Source: a virus
Length of the DNA: 33,749 nucleotides
Direction: 5' to 3' (one strand)
IMG/VR virus record: IMGVR_UViG_3300025759_011171
Location: 1 to 33,749 of that record
Shown here: in pieces, positions 1-6,008 of the stretch
Numbering within the stretch: the first letter of the stretch is position 1
Layout of the letters: every line of letters starts with the position of its first letter
Made by a program: the position numbers and the translations under genes
Notes under the pieces: generated by a model
What the model was told of the DNA's origin: nothing
The model's database searches: none
The model's input: the letters and a program-made list of their open reading frames with translations, nothing else

Positions 1-2
1 AT

Positions 3-182
3 AGCAACCGCGATGGTTGGGAATGGATGAAAGGCAGTGATGAACGCATTGTAGCAGTAGATGAAAACGATGAAGTGTTTTACTTTCACTTTGAAGTAGA
101 ATATGAACCTGTCTTTTATGTATCAGAAGCAAAACGCTATCGTGAACAACATTCGTCCGAAGAATCCTCTACACTGGATTAA
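3..182 (+). CDS. Small phage protein, 3' part only (5' end outside window)
   Basis: An open frame runs in from the left edge and stops with TAA at 180-182, giving 59 residues that end in a Ser/Glu-rich tail (EQHSSEESSTLD). The visible part is acidic and rich in aromatic residues (FYFHFEVEYEP). I recognise no family. It overlaps the next frame by up to 80 nt, which is long for this window, so either this end or the next start could be wrong. Confidence 0.5.
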   Translation, partial: SNRDGWEWMKGSDERIVAVDENDEVFYFHFEVEYEPVFYVSEAKRYREQHSSEESSTLD

Positions 183-573
183 GTATGTCTACTTAGAGTG
201 GCAGTGGGATCGAGTTCTCAAACGCAGCATACATACAACATGGGAAGCCTATTTCCGTGCTAACGATCCCGACTTCAACTACCAAGGGCGTACTTTGCGT
301 GACCAGTTTCACGGATATGAATATATTGCCCAAGTTGATTACGCTAAACTGCCCACACGCTTTAACCCACTGTTTGGGCCTATACAATACTGTGATGAAA
401 TGCTTGAGTGGTGTGAAAAAAACTGTAGACGCAAATATCGCAACCACTGGGAGCGTGTGATACAGGATCATGCGGGTCAATACTTGCCCAACGGTATAGG
501 CGGTACTGATGAACTGTTCTTTGCTTTCAAAGACGAACGAGATTATATAATGTTTACACTGAGGTGGAGTTAG
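103..573 (+). CDS. Hypothetical phage protein, 156 aa
   Basis: Soluble, Trp/Tyr/Arg-rich protein with no signal peptide or membrane segment. The C-terminus (FFAFKDERDYIMFTLRWS) has the form aromatic-charged-D-x-x-Y-hydrophobic-L-x-W, and the protein at 30132-30440 ends similarly (DAAYFLLKWNG). The two may therefore be distant relatives of one small phage family. No function is assigned. The ATG at 103 has only a weak upstream purine stretch and lies inside the preceding frame; ATG 118 is an alternative. The stop is followed after one base by the next gene, so this is probably the first of three co-transcribed small genes. Confidence 0.6.
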   Translation: MNLSFMYQKQNAIVNNIRPKNPLHWIKYVYLEWQWDRVLKRSIHTTWEAYFRANDPDFNYQGRTLRDQFHGYEYIAQVDYAKLPTRFNPLFGPIQYCDEMLEWCEKNCRRKYRNHWERVIQDHAGQYLPNGIGGTDELFFAFKDERDYIMFTLRWS

Positions 574-574
574 C

Positions 575-766
575 GTGAGAATCATTTACACTGTTGAATT
601 AAACCACAATGGCTTTTTTGCAAAGTTTAGATGGCGAGACGACTTAAATGCGTGGCGGCACACTGAACGCGAAAGCAGCGAAGGATTTTTTGATATGTTT
701 CCAGACATTCCTCGTGTGATAACTGAACAGCAAATGACATTGATAGCACTAAAGTATTCACAATGA
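575..766 (+). CDS. Hypothetical phage protein, 63 aa, GTG start
   Basis: Starts with GTG at 575, one base after the previous stop, behind a purine-rich GAGGTGGAG at 561-569 that fits a ribosome binding site. The product begins VRIIYTVELNHNG and contains a run of aromatic and acidic residues (EGFFDMFPDIP). It has no membrane segment or known motif. Its stop overlaps the next start in an ATGA arrangement (763-766), which supports both genes and implies translational coupling. Confidence 0.6.
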   Translation: MRIIYTVELNHNGFFAKFRWRDDLNAWRHTERESSEGFFDMFPDIPRVITEQQMTLIALKYSQ

Positions 767-993
767 CCTACAGAGTTGAGATAAACGATTGCTTATCGCA
801 GTTTCATCGTGCTCACGAGGCACTGATTGAGACTTCAAATATTTGCGGTCACTTCTGCGACGACACTGGCGATTGTTATATCGATGTGTTTAGCTGCAAG
901 CCCTATGATAACGCTGAGGTTGTTCGCACAGTTGAGGAATTCTTTGTACCAACTGGTGTACGTATCAATTATTTGACTAGAGATGCAAACTAG
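763..993 (+). CDS. Hypothetical phage protein, 76 aa
   Basis: Coupled by a 4-nt ATGA overlap to the previous gene. It has four Cys residues in its centre (NICGHFCDDTGDCYIDVFSC), a spacing that could suit metal binding but matches no zinc finger I know. No signal peptide. It is the last gene before the promoter and first acceptor copy of the tmRNA locus. Function unknown. Confidence 0.6.
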   Translation: MTYRVEINDCLSQFHRAHEALIETSNICGHFCDDTGDCYIDVFSCKPYDNAEVVRTVEEFFVPTGVRINYLTRDAN

Positions 994-994
994 G

Positions 995-1023
995 TTGACT
1001 TTTCCTAGCATTTGTAGTTAAAT
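995..1023 (+). promoter_or_regulatory. Sigma-70-type promoter, first (duplicate) tmRNA promoter
   Basis: TTGACT (995-1000), 17-nt spacer, TTAAAT (1018-1023). The spacer ends in TTTGTAG, matching the CTGTAG at the same place in the second promoter at 1791-1819, so the two promoters look like copies. It would transcribe the first acceptor-like segment. Confidence 0.55.
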
Positions 1024-1029
1024 AGTACT

Positions 1030-1091
1030 GTAACGTTGAAGCCCAGCAAAAGGCGAACAAGACCCGGGTGCGAATCCCGGCGCCTCCACCA
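1030..1091 (+). ncRNA. Degenerate duplicate of the tmRNA acceptor piece
   Basis: The segment begins near GTAACGTTGAAGC and ends with a T-arm-like hairpin (CCGGG, loop TGCGAAT, CCCGG) followed by GCGCCTCC-A-CCA. It matches the acceptor piece at 1826-1888 in its first 13 bases and in about the last 45, through the downstream TAAACACAT. The middle differs (CAGCAAAAGG here). No 5' coding piece follows; a 48-codon ORF and an HNH gene come next. Its acceptor strand could still pair with the coding piece using one extra G-U pair. It is either a relic left by insertion or a second usable acceptor. It is not a tRNA, because no matching 5' acceptor strand lies about 76 nt upstream. Confidence 0.65.
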
Positions 1092-1109
1092 TAAACACAT
1101 GAGGATATA

Positions 1110-1256
1110 ATGAATTGGGATTGGCATTGGATTAGTTGGTTTAAAGGAACTCCTTTTCAATGGGGCGAATTTAAATTAAATAGTGGAAATCCTTATAAAA
1201 GTTATAGATTTGGGCCATTACTTATTCGTGTGTTTCTGAAAGAGTTGTCAAAATAA
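1110..1256 (+). CDS. Small Trp-rich protein, 48 aa, inside the ssrA insertion
   Basis: ATG at 1110 follows GAGG at 1101-1104 (5 nt spacing), a credible ribosome binding site. The product begins MNWDWHWISWFKGTPFQW, with six Trp in the first 18 residues, and ends basic. Its last 9 nt overlap the convergent HNH gene. I recognise no family. It lies entirely between the two copies of the tmRNA acceptor region, so it appears to belong to the same inserted unit as the endonuclease. It is too short for certainty; the good RBS and clean frame favour a real gene. Confidence 0.45.
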   Translation: MNWDWHWISWFKGTPFQWGEFKLNSGNPYKSYRFGPLLIRVFLKELSK

Positions 1257-1757
1257 GATAGAATAGCCTTTGTGGCTTTTCTTGCGTCCTACACATTGAT
1301 TGTGAAAACTATTATAGTTAAGCCCTTTAGACTCACACCAAGTCTTTAGGGGTTTTACTTTTTCTTGCGTTCCATCTGGATGAACAACTGTAAACTCTTT
1401 ACCCGCAGGATTGTTTATACCTCTTTGATCACGAGTTTTATGAACCTCTTTCATACGTTCGCTTTGCGTTTTAGAAAACCGTTTTGCTGCCTCGGGGTTT
1501 TTAACACGCCAACCTCCGTTAGCATTACTTTTACTACTGCCCTTCTTACCTGCTTCGCTCAACAGCATAGCAACGTGTTCTTCTTTAGTAGCAAGTTTAG
1601 CAAGTCCCTGCCACGCAACATAGTCTTGCCATTGTCCGTGTTCTTCATATAACTTGCGATGTGCTTCTGCGTGTTCTTCAGGCGTTAGTTCTACAAGGTT
1701 GCTCGGATCATCTGTGCCACCCATATGTCTCGGTATAATGTGATGCTTATGTTTCAT
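1248..1757 (-). CDS. HNH homing endonuclease inserted in the tmRNA locus
   Basis: 169 aa from the ATG at 1757-1755. The N-terminal third has the HNH core: HHIIPRHMGGTDDPSNLV then LTPEEHAEAH, matching the phage HNH pattern (paired His, GG-x-D-x-x-x-N, then H-x-x-x-H). The C-terminal region (HPDGTQEKVKPLKTWCESKG, then a Lys-rich GRKKSHKGYS stretch) resembles the NUMOD-type DNA-binding modules of phage homing endonucleases. The frame stays open upstream to 1895, but that part reads through the tmRNA acceptor piece on the opposite strand, so the start at MKHKHH is preferred. It is the only minus-strand gene in the first 27 kb, as expected for a mobile intruder. It probably cuts an ssrA allele that lacks the insertion. 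Confidence 0.85.
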   Translation of the reverse strand: MKHKHHIIPRHMGGTDDPSNLVELTPEEHAEAHRKLYEEHGQWQDYVAWQGLAKLATKEEHVAMLLSEAGKKGSSKSNANGGWRVKNPEAAKRFSKTQSERMKEVHKTRDQRGINNPAGKEFTVVHPDGTQEKVKPLKTWCESKGLNYNSFHNQCVGRKKSHKGYSILF

Positions 1758-1790
1758 ATAAGTATTTATGTCGATACCTAAATAAAAGAC

Positions 1791-1819
1791 TTGACAAGGA
1801 TCGACATCTGTAGTATAAA
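1791..1819 (+). promoter_or_regulatory. Strong sigma-70-type promoter of the tmRNA gene
   Basis: TTGACA (1791-1796), exactly 17 nt, TATAAA (1814-1819). This is among the closest matches to consensus in the window, as expected for a stable RNA gene. Transcription would start around 1826, just upstream of the acceptor piece. It overlaps the upstream side of the divergent HNH gene. Confidence 0.7.
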
Positions 1820-1825
1820 TATACT

Positions 1826-2098
1826 TGTAATGTTGAAGCGATTTGACGACTGAGCTGGACCCGGGTGCGATTCCCGGCACCTCCACCATAAACACATTGC
1901 ACAGTTAGTGTGCTTATGATGGGGGTGATCAGGATCGACAGGCAGGATAGAAGAGTGGAGTTACCGGTAGGCGAGACCGTAAATCAGCAAAAAACAATAA
2001 ATGCTAACGATAATGTAGCATCTGAGGATTTTGCTCTAGCAGCATAATCTCATGGGGTGGGCAACCTACCTAGCAACAGAAATGGTTGCAACTTTCCG
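1826..2098 (+). ncRNA. ssrA: Circularly permuted (two-piece) tmRNA
   Basis: Gene order is acceptor piece (about 1826-1888), intervening segment (1889-1920, with a GCACA/TGTGC hairpin), coding piece (from 1921). The acceptor piece ends in a T-arm-like hairpin (CCGGG, TGCGATT, CCCGG), then CACCTCC-A-CCA. The coding piece opens GGGGGTGATCAGGATCGACA. GGGGGTG pairs fully with CACCTCC, and the third pair is G-U, the known alanine identity signal. The tag frame at 2003-2047 encodes ANDNVASEDFALAA. Permuted tmRNAs are typical of alphaproteobacteria: the precursor is cut into two RNAs that re-pair, rescue stalled ribosomes and tag the product for ClpXP/ClpAP. The T-loop has G where T is usual at its second position, in both copies. 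The 3' end is estimated from hairpins at 2061-2089. Confidence 0.88.
2003..2047 (+). other. tmRNA proteolysis-tag reading frame
   Basis: GCT AAC GAT AAT GTA GCA TCT GAG GAT TTT GCT CTA GCA GCA TAA encodes ANDNVASEDFALAA then stop. The ANDN start and ALAA end match bacterial ssrA tags; the terminal ALAA is the ClpX-recognition part and ANDN resembles the SspB-binding part of known tags. In the mature RNA this lies downstream of the first pseudoknot. Confidence 0.85.
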
Positions 2099-2105
2099 GA
2101 AAAAT

Positions 2106-2600
2106 ATGAAAATTCTAAAAATATTTTTATCTATATTAGACAATGCATCTGATTATATCTTTAAATTTTGCGCTTTAATTTGTTTGCCTATTCTTGTGTT
2201 ATTAATAACACTAGATGTAGCACTCAGGTATGTTTTTCATTCTCCGCTCATTTGGGCTATTGATGCTAATGAACTTATGCTTTGTATTGTAATGTTTGGT
2301 AGTCTGTTATATGTTACAAAAGAAGCAGGCCACATTAGAGTAAATCTCCTATATCGTAAACTCAATAAAAAATTGATAAGAATTGTTAATAGTTTGATAG
2401 CAGTAAGTGGGTTGAGTTTTAGTATTGTGTTAATTGTACAAATTATAAAGGAACTTCCGTTTATTATTGATATAGGCAGGGCAACTGAATTTTTAGAGAT
2501 ACCCTATTGGGTGATGAGTGGAGTAGCTCTAATAGCCGCTGTCGTTCTTAGCTTTTATTTTCTTAAGTATTTCACTATGAGGGATAGGGATAGTGATTAG
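2106..2600 (+). CDS. dctQ: TRAP transporter small membrane subunit (DctQ family)
   Basis: About 164 aa, four predicted membrane segments (roughly residues 15-37, 48-70, 90-112, 130-152). The family signature lies between the first two: ALRYVFHSPLIWAIDANEL, close to the DctQ pattern LRYVFnrPlpWaeEl. In TRAP systems this subunit joins the large permease to form the membrane complex that moves small organic acids or similar solutes with Na+. The start at 2106 gives a normal DctQ N-terminus; upstream in-frame codons read through the tmRNA. There is no strong ribosome binding site, and the gene starts only a few bases past the tmRNA 3' region, so it may be transcribed by read-through from the tmRNA promoter. 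It overlaps dctM by 8 nt. It looks host-derived and AT-rich. Confidence 0.85.
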   Translation: MKILKIFLSILDNASDYIFKFCALICLPILVLLITLDVALRYVFHSPLIWAIDANELMLCIVMFGSLLYVTKEAGHIRVNLLYRKLNKKLIRIVNSLIAVSGLSFSIVLIVQIIKELPFIIDIGRATEFLEIPYWVMSGVALIAAVVLSFYFLKYFTMRDRDSD

Positions 2601-3897
2601 TTTGCTAGCAGTTGGTCTTCTAGTTCTTATGTTAATTTTTATTGGGCTAGGGGTACCAATTGCATGGAGCATGACAATAATTGGCTTCACTGGTTATTGG
2701 ATTTTACAAGGATCTGGTCCTGCACTTACACAAGTTTATCTGCATGCCATGGACAAAAGTTCAGATATATTCTTTGTAAGTCTACCCCTGTTTGTGTTAA
2801 TGGGACAGTTAGTTTATCATAGTAGACTTGCTGAAGATATGTATGATTGTATATACAAATGGTTCGGTAGATTACCTGGCGGTTTGGCTATTACAAGCAC
2901 TATTGGAGCAACTGGTTTTGGTAGTGTTACTGGTTCTAGTGTGGCAAGTATCAGTACATTTACTCCTATGAGTATGCCTGAAATGAAGCGTTATGGCTAT
3001 GATACTGGGTTAGCTACAGCAAGCATTGCTAGTTCTGGTACTCTAGCTATGTTGATTCCTCCTAGTATTATTATGGTAGCCTATGGTATTTGGACTGAGA
3101 CAAGTATAGGTAGTCTGTTTGTTGCTGGTATTATTCCAGGGTTACTTTTAAGTTTCATGTTTTGTGTATACATTTACATGCAGTGTAAACTATACCCACA
3201 CAAAGGACCTGTAGGTCAAAAGTTTAGTATAAAAGAAAAATTTATTAGTCTATATAAACTGTTACCAATACTTTCAATATTTGCAATCGTTATAGGAGGC
3301 ATATATGGAGGTGTTTTTACTTCAACTGAAGCTTCTGGAGTGGGCGTTTTTTGTATAACAGTGTTAAGTGTTGCAATGAGACGACTAAGCCTAGAAAGTT
3401 TTAAAAACGCTTTATATGATTCATGTAAAACCACTGGTATGATATTTGCTATTATTGTGGGTGGATATGTTACAGCAGGATTCTTAAATATTACAGGAAT
3501 TAGTGAACAATTAATTAGTTTCTTTGGAACTGAATCTGTAAACAAATATGTTTTTATTTTACTTTTGGTATTAATGTATCTGTTTTTAGGTGCAATACTT
3601 GATACATGGGCTATGGTAATACTCACTCTTCCATTTGTGTATCCTATTATTCTCAATCTAGGCTTTAGCCCTATTTGGTTTGGTGTGTTCATAGTTATTA
3701 TGATGGAGATTGCAACTATAACTCCGCCAGTTGGTATTATTGCTCTTATGATGCATGACCTAGTGCCAGATGTGCCTCTAAGTAAAATATTTTTAAATTG
3801 TGTCCCTTTTGTTTTAATTGGGTTATTACTAGTTACATTGATTACCATCTTTCCAGAAATAGTTATGTATCTACCCGAATTGCAACAAAAACGATAA
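2593..3897 (+). CDS. dctM: TRAP transporter large permease (DctM family)
   Basis: 434 aa from a GTG at 2593, the usual length for DctM. It has about a dozen hydrophobic helices and family motifs: GVPIAWSM near the start, SSDIFFVSLPLFVLMGQL, the hairpin region TGFGSVTGSSVASISTF, and MLIPPSIIMVAYG. The C-terminal half repeats the pattern with MMEIATITPPVGI. It is the Na+-coupled conducting subunit in the inner membrane. The periplasmic binding protein DctP, needed to deliver substrate, is absent from the window; the next gene encodes a small lipoprotein instead. The phage copy would therefore have to borrow a host or distant DctP, or work in another way. Substrate cannot be told from sequence. 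Full length and apparently intact. Confidence 0.92.
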   Translation: MISLLAVGLLVLMLIFIGLGVPIAWSMTIIGFTGYWILQGSGPALTQVYLHAMDKSSDIFFVSLPLFVLMGQLVYHSRLAEDMYDCIYKWFGRLPGGLAITSTIGATGFGSVTGSSVASISTFTPMSMPEMKRYGYDTGLATASIASSGTLAMLIPPSIIMVAYGIWTETSIGSLFVAGIIPGLLLSFMFCVYIYMQCKLYPHKGPVGQKFSIKEKFISLYKLLPILSIFAIVIGGIYGGVFTSTEASGVGVFCITVLSVAMRRLSLESFKNALYDSCKTTGMIFAIIVGGYVTAGFLNITGISEQLISFFGTESVNKYVFILLLVLMYLFLGAILDTWAMVILTLPFVYPIILNLGFSPIWFGVFIVIMMEIATITPPVGIIALMMHDLVPDVPLSKIFLNCVPFVLIGLLLVTLITIFPEIVMYLPELQQKR

Positions 3898-3923
3898 GTA
3901 CACAATATTAAGGTAGACTAAGA

Positions 3924-4187
3924 ATGTCCAAGGCTCTATTATTATTACTACTACTTGCTCTGTCAGGCTGTACTGGAATGGAAGTGCTAATTACAATGGG
4001 CAATTGGGTGGCAGACGGTATAGTTGAAGCAGAAACAGGAAAAGGTATTGCTGACAACGTTGTCAGTGATATCGCAGGCAAAGATTGCGAACTAAAAAAG
4101 GTCTTCAAAGAAGGCGAACAGGTTTGTAAAGAAATAACACAAGAGGAAAATCAAGAAGATGGCAAAAGGCAAGAAGAGCAGCGGTAA
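3924..4187 (+). CDS. Small lipoprotein, 87 aa
   Basis: Signal peptide with a lipobox: SKALLLLLLLALSGC, lipidated Cys at about residue 16. The mature part contains NWVADGIVEAETGKGIADNV and ends in a Glu/Gln/Lys-rich hydrophilic tail. No enzymatic motif is visible. It follows dctM by 26 nt, so it could be a transporter accessory, but its size rules out a DctP binding protein. The 3' end overlaps the next gene by 29 nt. Confidence 0.65.
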   Translation: MSKALLLLLLLALSGCTGMEVLITMGNWVADGIVEAETGKGIADNVVSDIAGKDCELKKVFKEGEQVCKEITQEENQEDGKRQEEQR

Positions 4188-4443
4188 GCACTATACTTCA
4201 AAAGGCGAGCATAACAATGTGTCACGTTGGTTAAAGAAGGCATGCCGTAGAGACTATTTAGAAAATTGTAAAATTGAGCGTACGAATAATCAAATGAAGG
4301 CTTTCCTACAAGGCAAGCGTGTAATGCTTACTATTGAAAACCCTAATAAGAATGAAACTAATAAAAAGTTTATTCGTGTTCCTGCCCGTGAGGTTTGGAA
4401 GTCAAACAGTTCAAGTAGTTTTAATATGAAAGCAAGCCACTAG
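4159..4443 (+). CDS. Small basic phage protein, 94 aa
   Basis: Very basic: begins MAKGKKSSGKHYTSKGEH and contains ACRRDYL and QGKRVMLTIENPN followed by NKKFIRVPAREVW. From memory, proteins with this MAKGKKSSGKHYTSKG start recur in marine myophages, without known function. The charge suggests RNA or DNA contact. It overlaps the previous gene by 29 nt and the next by 1 nt, and may form a unit with the bL33-like gene. Confidence 0.65.
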   Translation: MAKGKKSSGKHYTSKGEHNNVSRWLKKACRRDYLENCKIERTNNQMKAFLQGKRVMLTIENPNKNETNKKFIRVPAREVWKSNSSSSFNMKASH

Positions 4444-4646
4444 TGGCAGGTAAAAAGAGATCAATCGATAAGGTATGGATGATTCCAGAAGGTGAATCAA
4501 GAGATTCTGTTAGCTTTCATTTTGTCCATGCGAAAACGGCTAGTCTAATTCGTGACAGCCGCAAGTTAAGGATGAGAAAATATCATCCTGGAAAAAGAAC
4601 ACACGTATGGTTTGTTGAATCACGCATGCCTCCTCACAGTAAGTAA
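4443..4646 (+). CDS. Possible phage bL33-like ribosomal protein, 67 aa
   Basis: GTG start at 4443 overlapping the previous stop by one base. The C-terminal half (KLRMRKYHPGKRTHVWFVESRM) lines up by eye with the bL33 core of E. coli ([22 protein letters not shown]), matching in K-L-x-hydrophobic-K/R-K-aromatic, P, R-x-H-V and E. The upstream part (DSVSFHFVHAKT) sits where bL33 has GHFYTTTKNK. Phage-encoded ribosomal proteins, mainly bS21 but also others, are established, and this window has bS21 at 16256. It lacks zinc-binding Cys, as in Cys-free bL33 proteins. The assignment depends on a short match; a small basic phage protein of another kind is possible. Confidence 0.4.
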   Translation: MAGKKRSIDKVWMIPEGESRDSVSFHFVHAKTASLIRDSRKLRMRKYHPGKRTHVWFVESRMPPHSK

Positions 4647-4667
4647 TATTTCTATAAGGAAAAAATT

Positions 4668-5780
4668 ATGTCAGAACTTCCAGTTCTAGAATTATCCGGT
4701 TCACATCGTGATCGTGGACTAGCTCACGGTGAACACTTTCGTGAAAATGTTAAAGATACAATTAACGTTTATCGTCGTAGATTCAGATCACATGATCTAA
4801 ATGATACTACTATTGATAACCATGCAGGTCAATGGAGCAATTTTATTAAGAAAGTTTCTCCAGACTTTTATGTTGAAATGGCTGCGGTAGCAGAGGGTGC
4901 TGGTGTCACAGTAGAAGATATAGCTCTTATTAATGCTAGATATGAAATGACCTGGGGCTTATCAGGTAAGGATATTGATACATTTGATCAGCATGGTGAA
5001 CTACTTAATAACGGATGTACAACTTTTGCAGTTGATGGAACCCTAAGTGAAGATGGTAATCTTTATTTAGGACAAACATATGACTGGATGTCAGCAATTT
5101 ATCCAAACTGTGTTGTACTTCGTGTTAAGCCAGATGGTAAACCTAGTTATATTTGTCATACGGAAGCAGGCGTTATAGGTGGAAAGATTGCTGTTAATGA
5201 ATTTGGTATAGGTTTTGTTATTAACGGTCTTGTAAGTAAGTATGATGGTGTAAATCCAACTATGGAAATTCCCTGGCATGTACGTGCTAGAGGTATTATT
5301 GAAGCGACAACATTTGATTACGCTCTTCTTCCAGTTGTAAAAACAAGACGTATGGGAAGCAGTAACTTCGTAATTGGACAACATTATGATAGTATTGGTG
5401 GTAACGTTGTAAATCTAGAATGTACTCCTGATTATGTGAATTATCTGTACCCAGTAAATGGTATTGTAACACACAGCAATCATTTTAGTGCAGATCATAG
5501 TGTAAGTAGGTTTGAAAAACTAAGTCCTAGTACGCTTTATAGAAATGTTAGAATGGAGCAACTTCTCAAACACAATCCAAAAACTCTAGAGGGATATAAA
5601 AATAGTCTTAAAGATCATTTTGGTTTTCCAAATAGTATTTGTAGACATAATGATGATCGCATGCCAGAAGAAAAACGTGTTATGACTATTTGTGCCGCAG
5701 TTGTTGATCTTGCCAATCGCTCACTTTGGTTAAGCAATGGTGAACCATGTGTTAATGAGTTTATAGAATACAAACTCTAA
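4668..5780 (+). CDS. C45 peptidase / penicillin acyltransferase-like Ntn hydrolase
   Basis: 370 aa, in the size range of the isopenicillin N acyltransferase-like (AAT, MEROPS C45) family. N-terminal motif LELSGSHRDRGLAHGEHFR resembles the family start. The region NNGCTTF (Gly116-Cys117) fits the autoproteolytic site at which a G-C bond is cut to free the Cys nucleophile. It is followed by GQTYDWM and the conserved block AGVIGGKIAVNEFGIGFVING, then IVTHSNHF. Family members cleave amide bonds of acylated amines or peptides; the substrate here is unknown. No signal peptide, so cytoplasmic. RBS AAGGA precedes ATG 4668. It follows the TRAP genes in the same direction; together they could import and hydrolyse a host-accessible amide, which is inference. 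Unusual in a phage. Confidence 0.8.
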   Translation: MSELPVLELSGSHRDRGLAHGEHFRENVKDTINVYRRRFRSHDLNDTTIDNHAGQWSNFIKKVSPDFYVEMAAVAEGAGVTVEDIALINARYEMTWGLSGKDIDTFDQHGELLNNGCTTFAVDGTLSEDGNLYLGQTYDWMSAIYPNCVVLRVKPDGKPSYICHTEAGVIGGKIAVNEFGIGFVINGLVSKYDGVNPTMEIPWHVRARGIIEATTFDYALLPVVKTRRMGSSNFVIGQHYDSIGGNVVNLECTPDYVNYLYPVNGIVTHSNHFSADHSVSRFEKLSPSTLYRNVRMEQLLKHNPKTLEGYKNSLKDHFGFPNSICRHNDDRMPEEKRVMTICAAVVDLANRSLWLSNGEPCVNEFIEYKL

Positions 5781-5781
5781 A

Positions 5782-5788
5782 ATAAATA
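5782..5788 (+). promoter_or_regulatory. T4-type late promoter box ATAAATA
   Basis: ATAAATA followed by GTAGAT, 24 nt upstream of the small basic gene at 5812. Sequence and position match the late promoters of T4-like phages (TATAAATA read by a gp55-type sigma factor). Confidence 0.55.
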
Positions 5789-5811
5789 GTAGATCTTAAA
5801 GGAGATCGACT

Positions 5812-5973
5812 ATGGCATCAAGAAAAGTAACCGGTGGCAACACTAAACTTACACTCAACAGACAAGGTACAAAAAAGCGTACAAGCATTGGTATGAGTAG
5901 TATGACTCGCCCTAAGAACAAGCATAAAAAATCTACATTTAAAAAATATCGTGGACAAGGTAGAGCAAGGTAG
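5812..5973 (+). CDS. Small very basic phage protein, 53 aa
   Basis: ATG 5812 follows AAAGGAGA (RBS). The product is Arg/Lys-rich, with Gly/Thr/Ser stretches: begins MASRKVTGGNTKL, ends KKYRGQGRAR. From memory, short proteins ending in KRYRGQG-type tails recur in marine T4-like phages, often among late genes. No fold can be assigned. Composition and the late promoter upstream suggest a DNA-packing or virion role, which is inference. Confidence 0.6.
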   Translation: MASRKVTGGNTKLTLNRQGTKKRTSIGMSSMTRPKNKHKKSTFKKYRGQGRAR

Positions 5974-5976
5974 TCG

Positions 5977-5983
5977 ATAAATA
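5977..5983 (+). promoter_or_regulatory. T4-type late promoter box ATAAATA
   Basis: ATAAATACC at 5977, just after the previous stop and 25 nt before the nuclease start at 6009. It is followed by a strong Shine-Dalgarno (AAGGAGG, about 5997-6003), so this late transcript has a short normal leader. Confidence 0.55.
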
Positions 5984-6008
5984 CCTCTGAGGAAAAGGAG
6001 GATCGACT

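Noticed and set aside
1016-1091. First acceptor copy as a complete tRNA gene
   Set aside because: A T-arm-like hairpin and CCA are present, but no matching 5' acceptor strand, D-arm or anticodon arm lies upstream; similarity to the tmRNA acceptor explains it.
1758-1895. Upstream extension of the HNH frame (to a Met at 1895) as extra coding sequence
   Set aside because: It is the antisense of the tmRNA acceptor piece and its promoter; the HNH motif starts right at MKHKHH and family proteins begin there.
2052-2105. Longer DctQ start at 2052
   Set aside because: The added residues are translated from the 3' part of the tmRNA and do not look like a DctQ N-terminus.
3216-3905. 229-aa minus-strand frame opposite dctM
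   Set aside because: dctM is a clear full-length family member on the plus strand.
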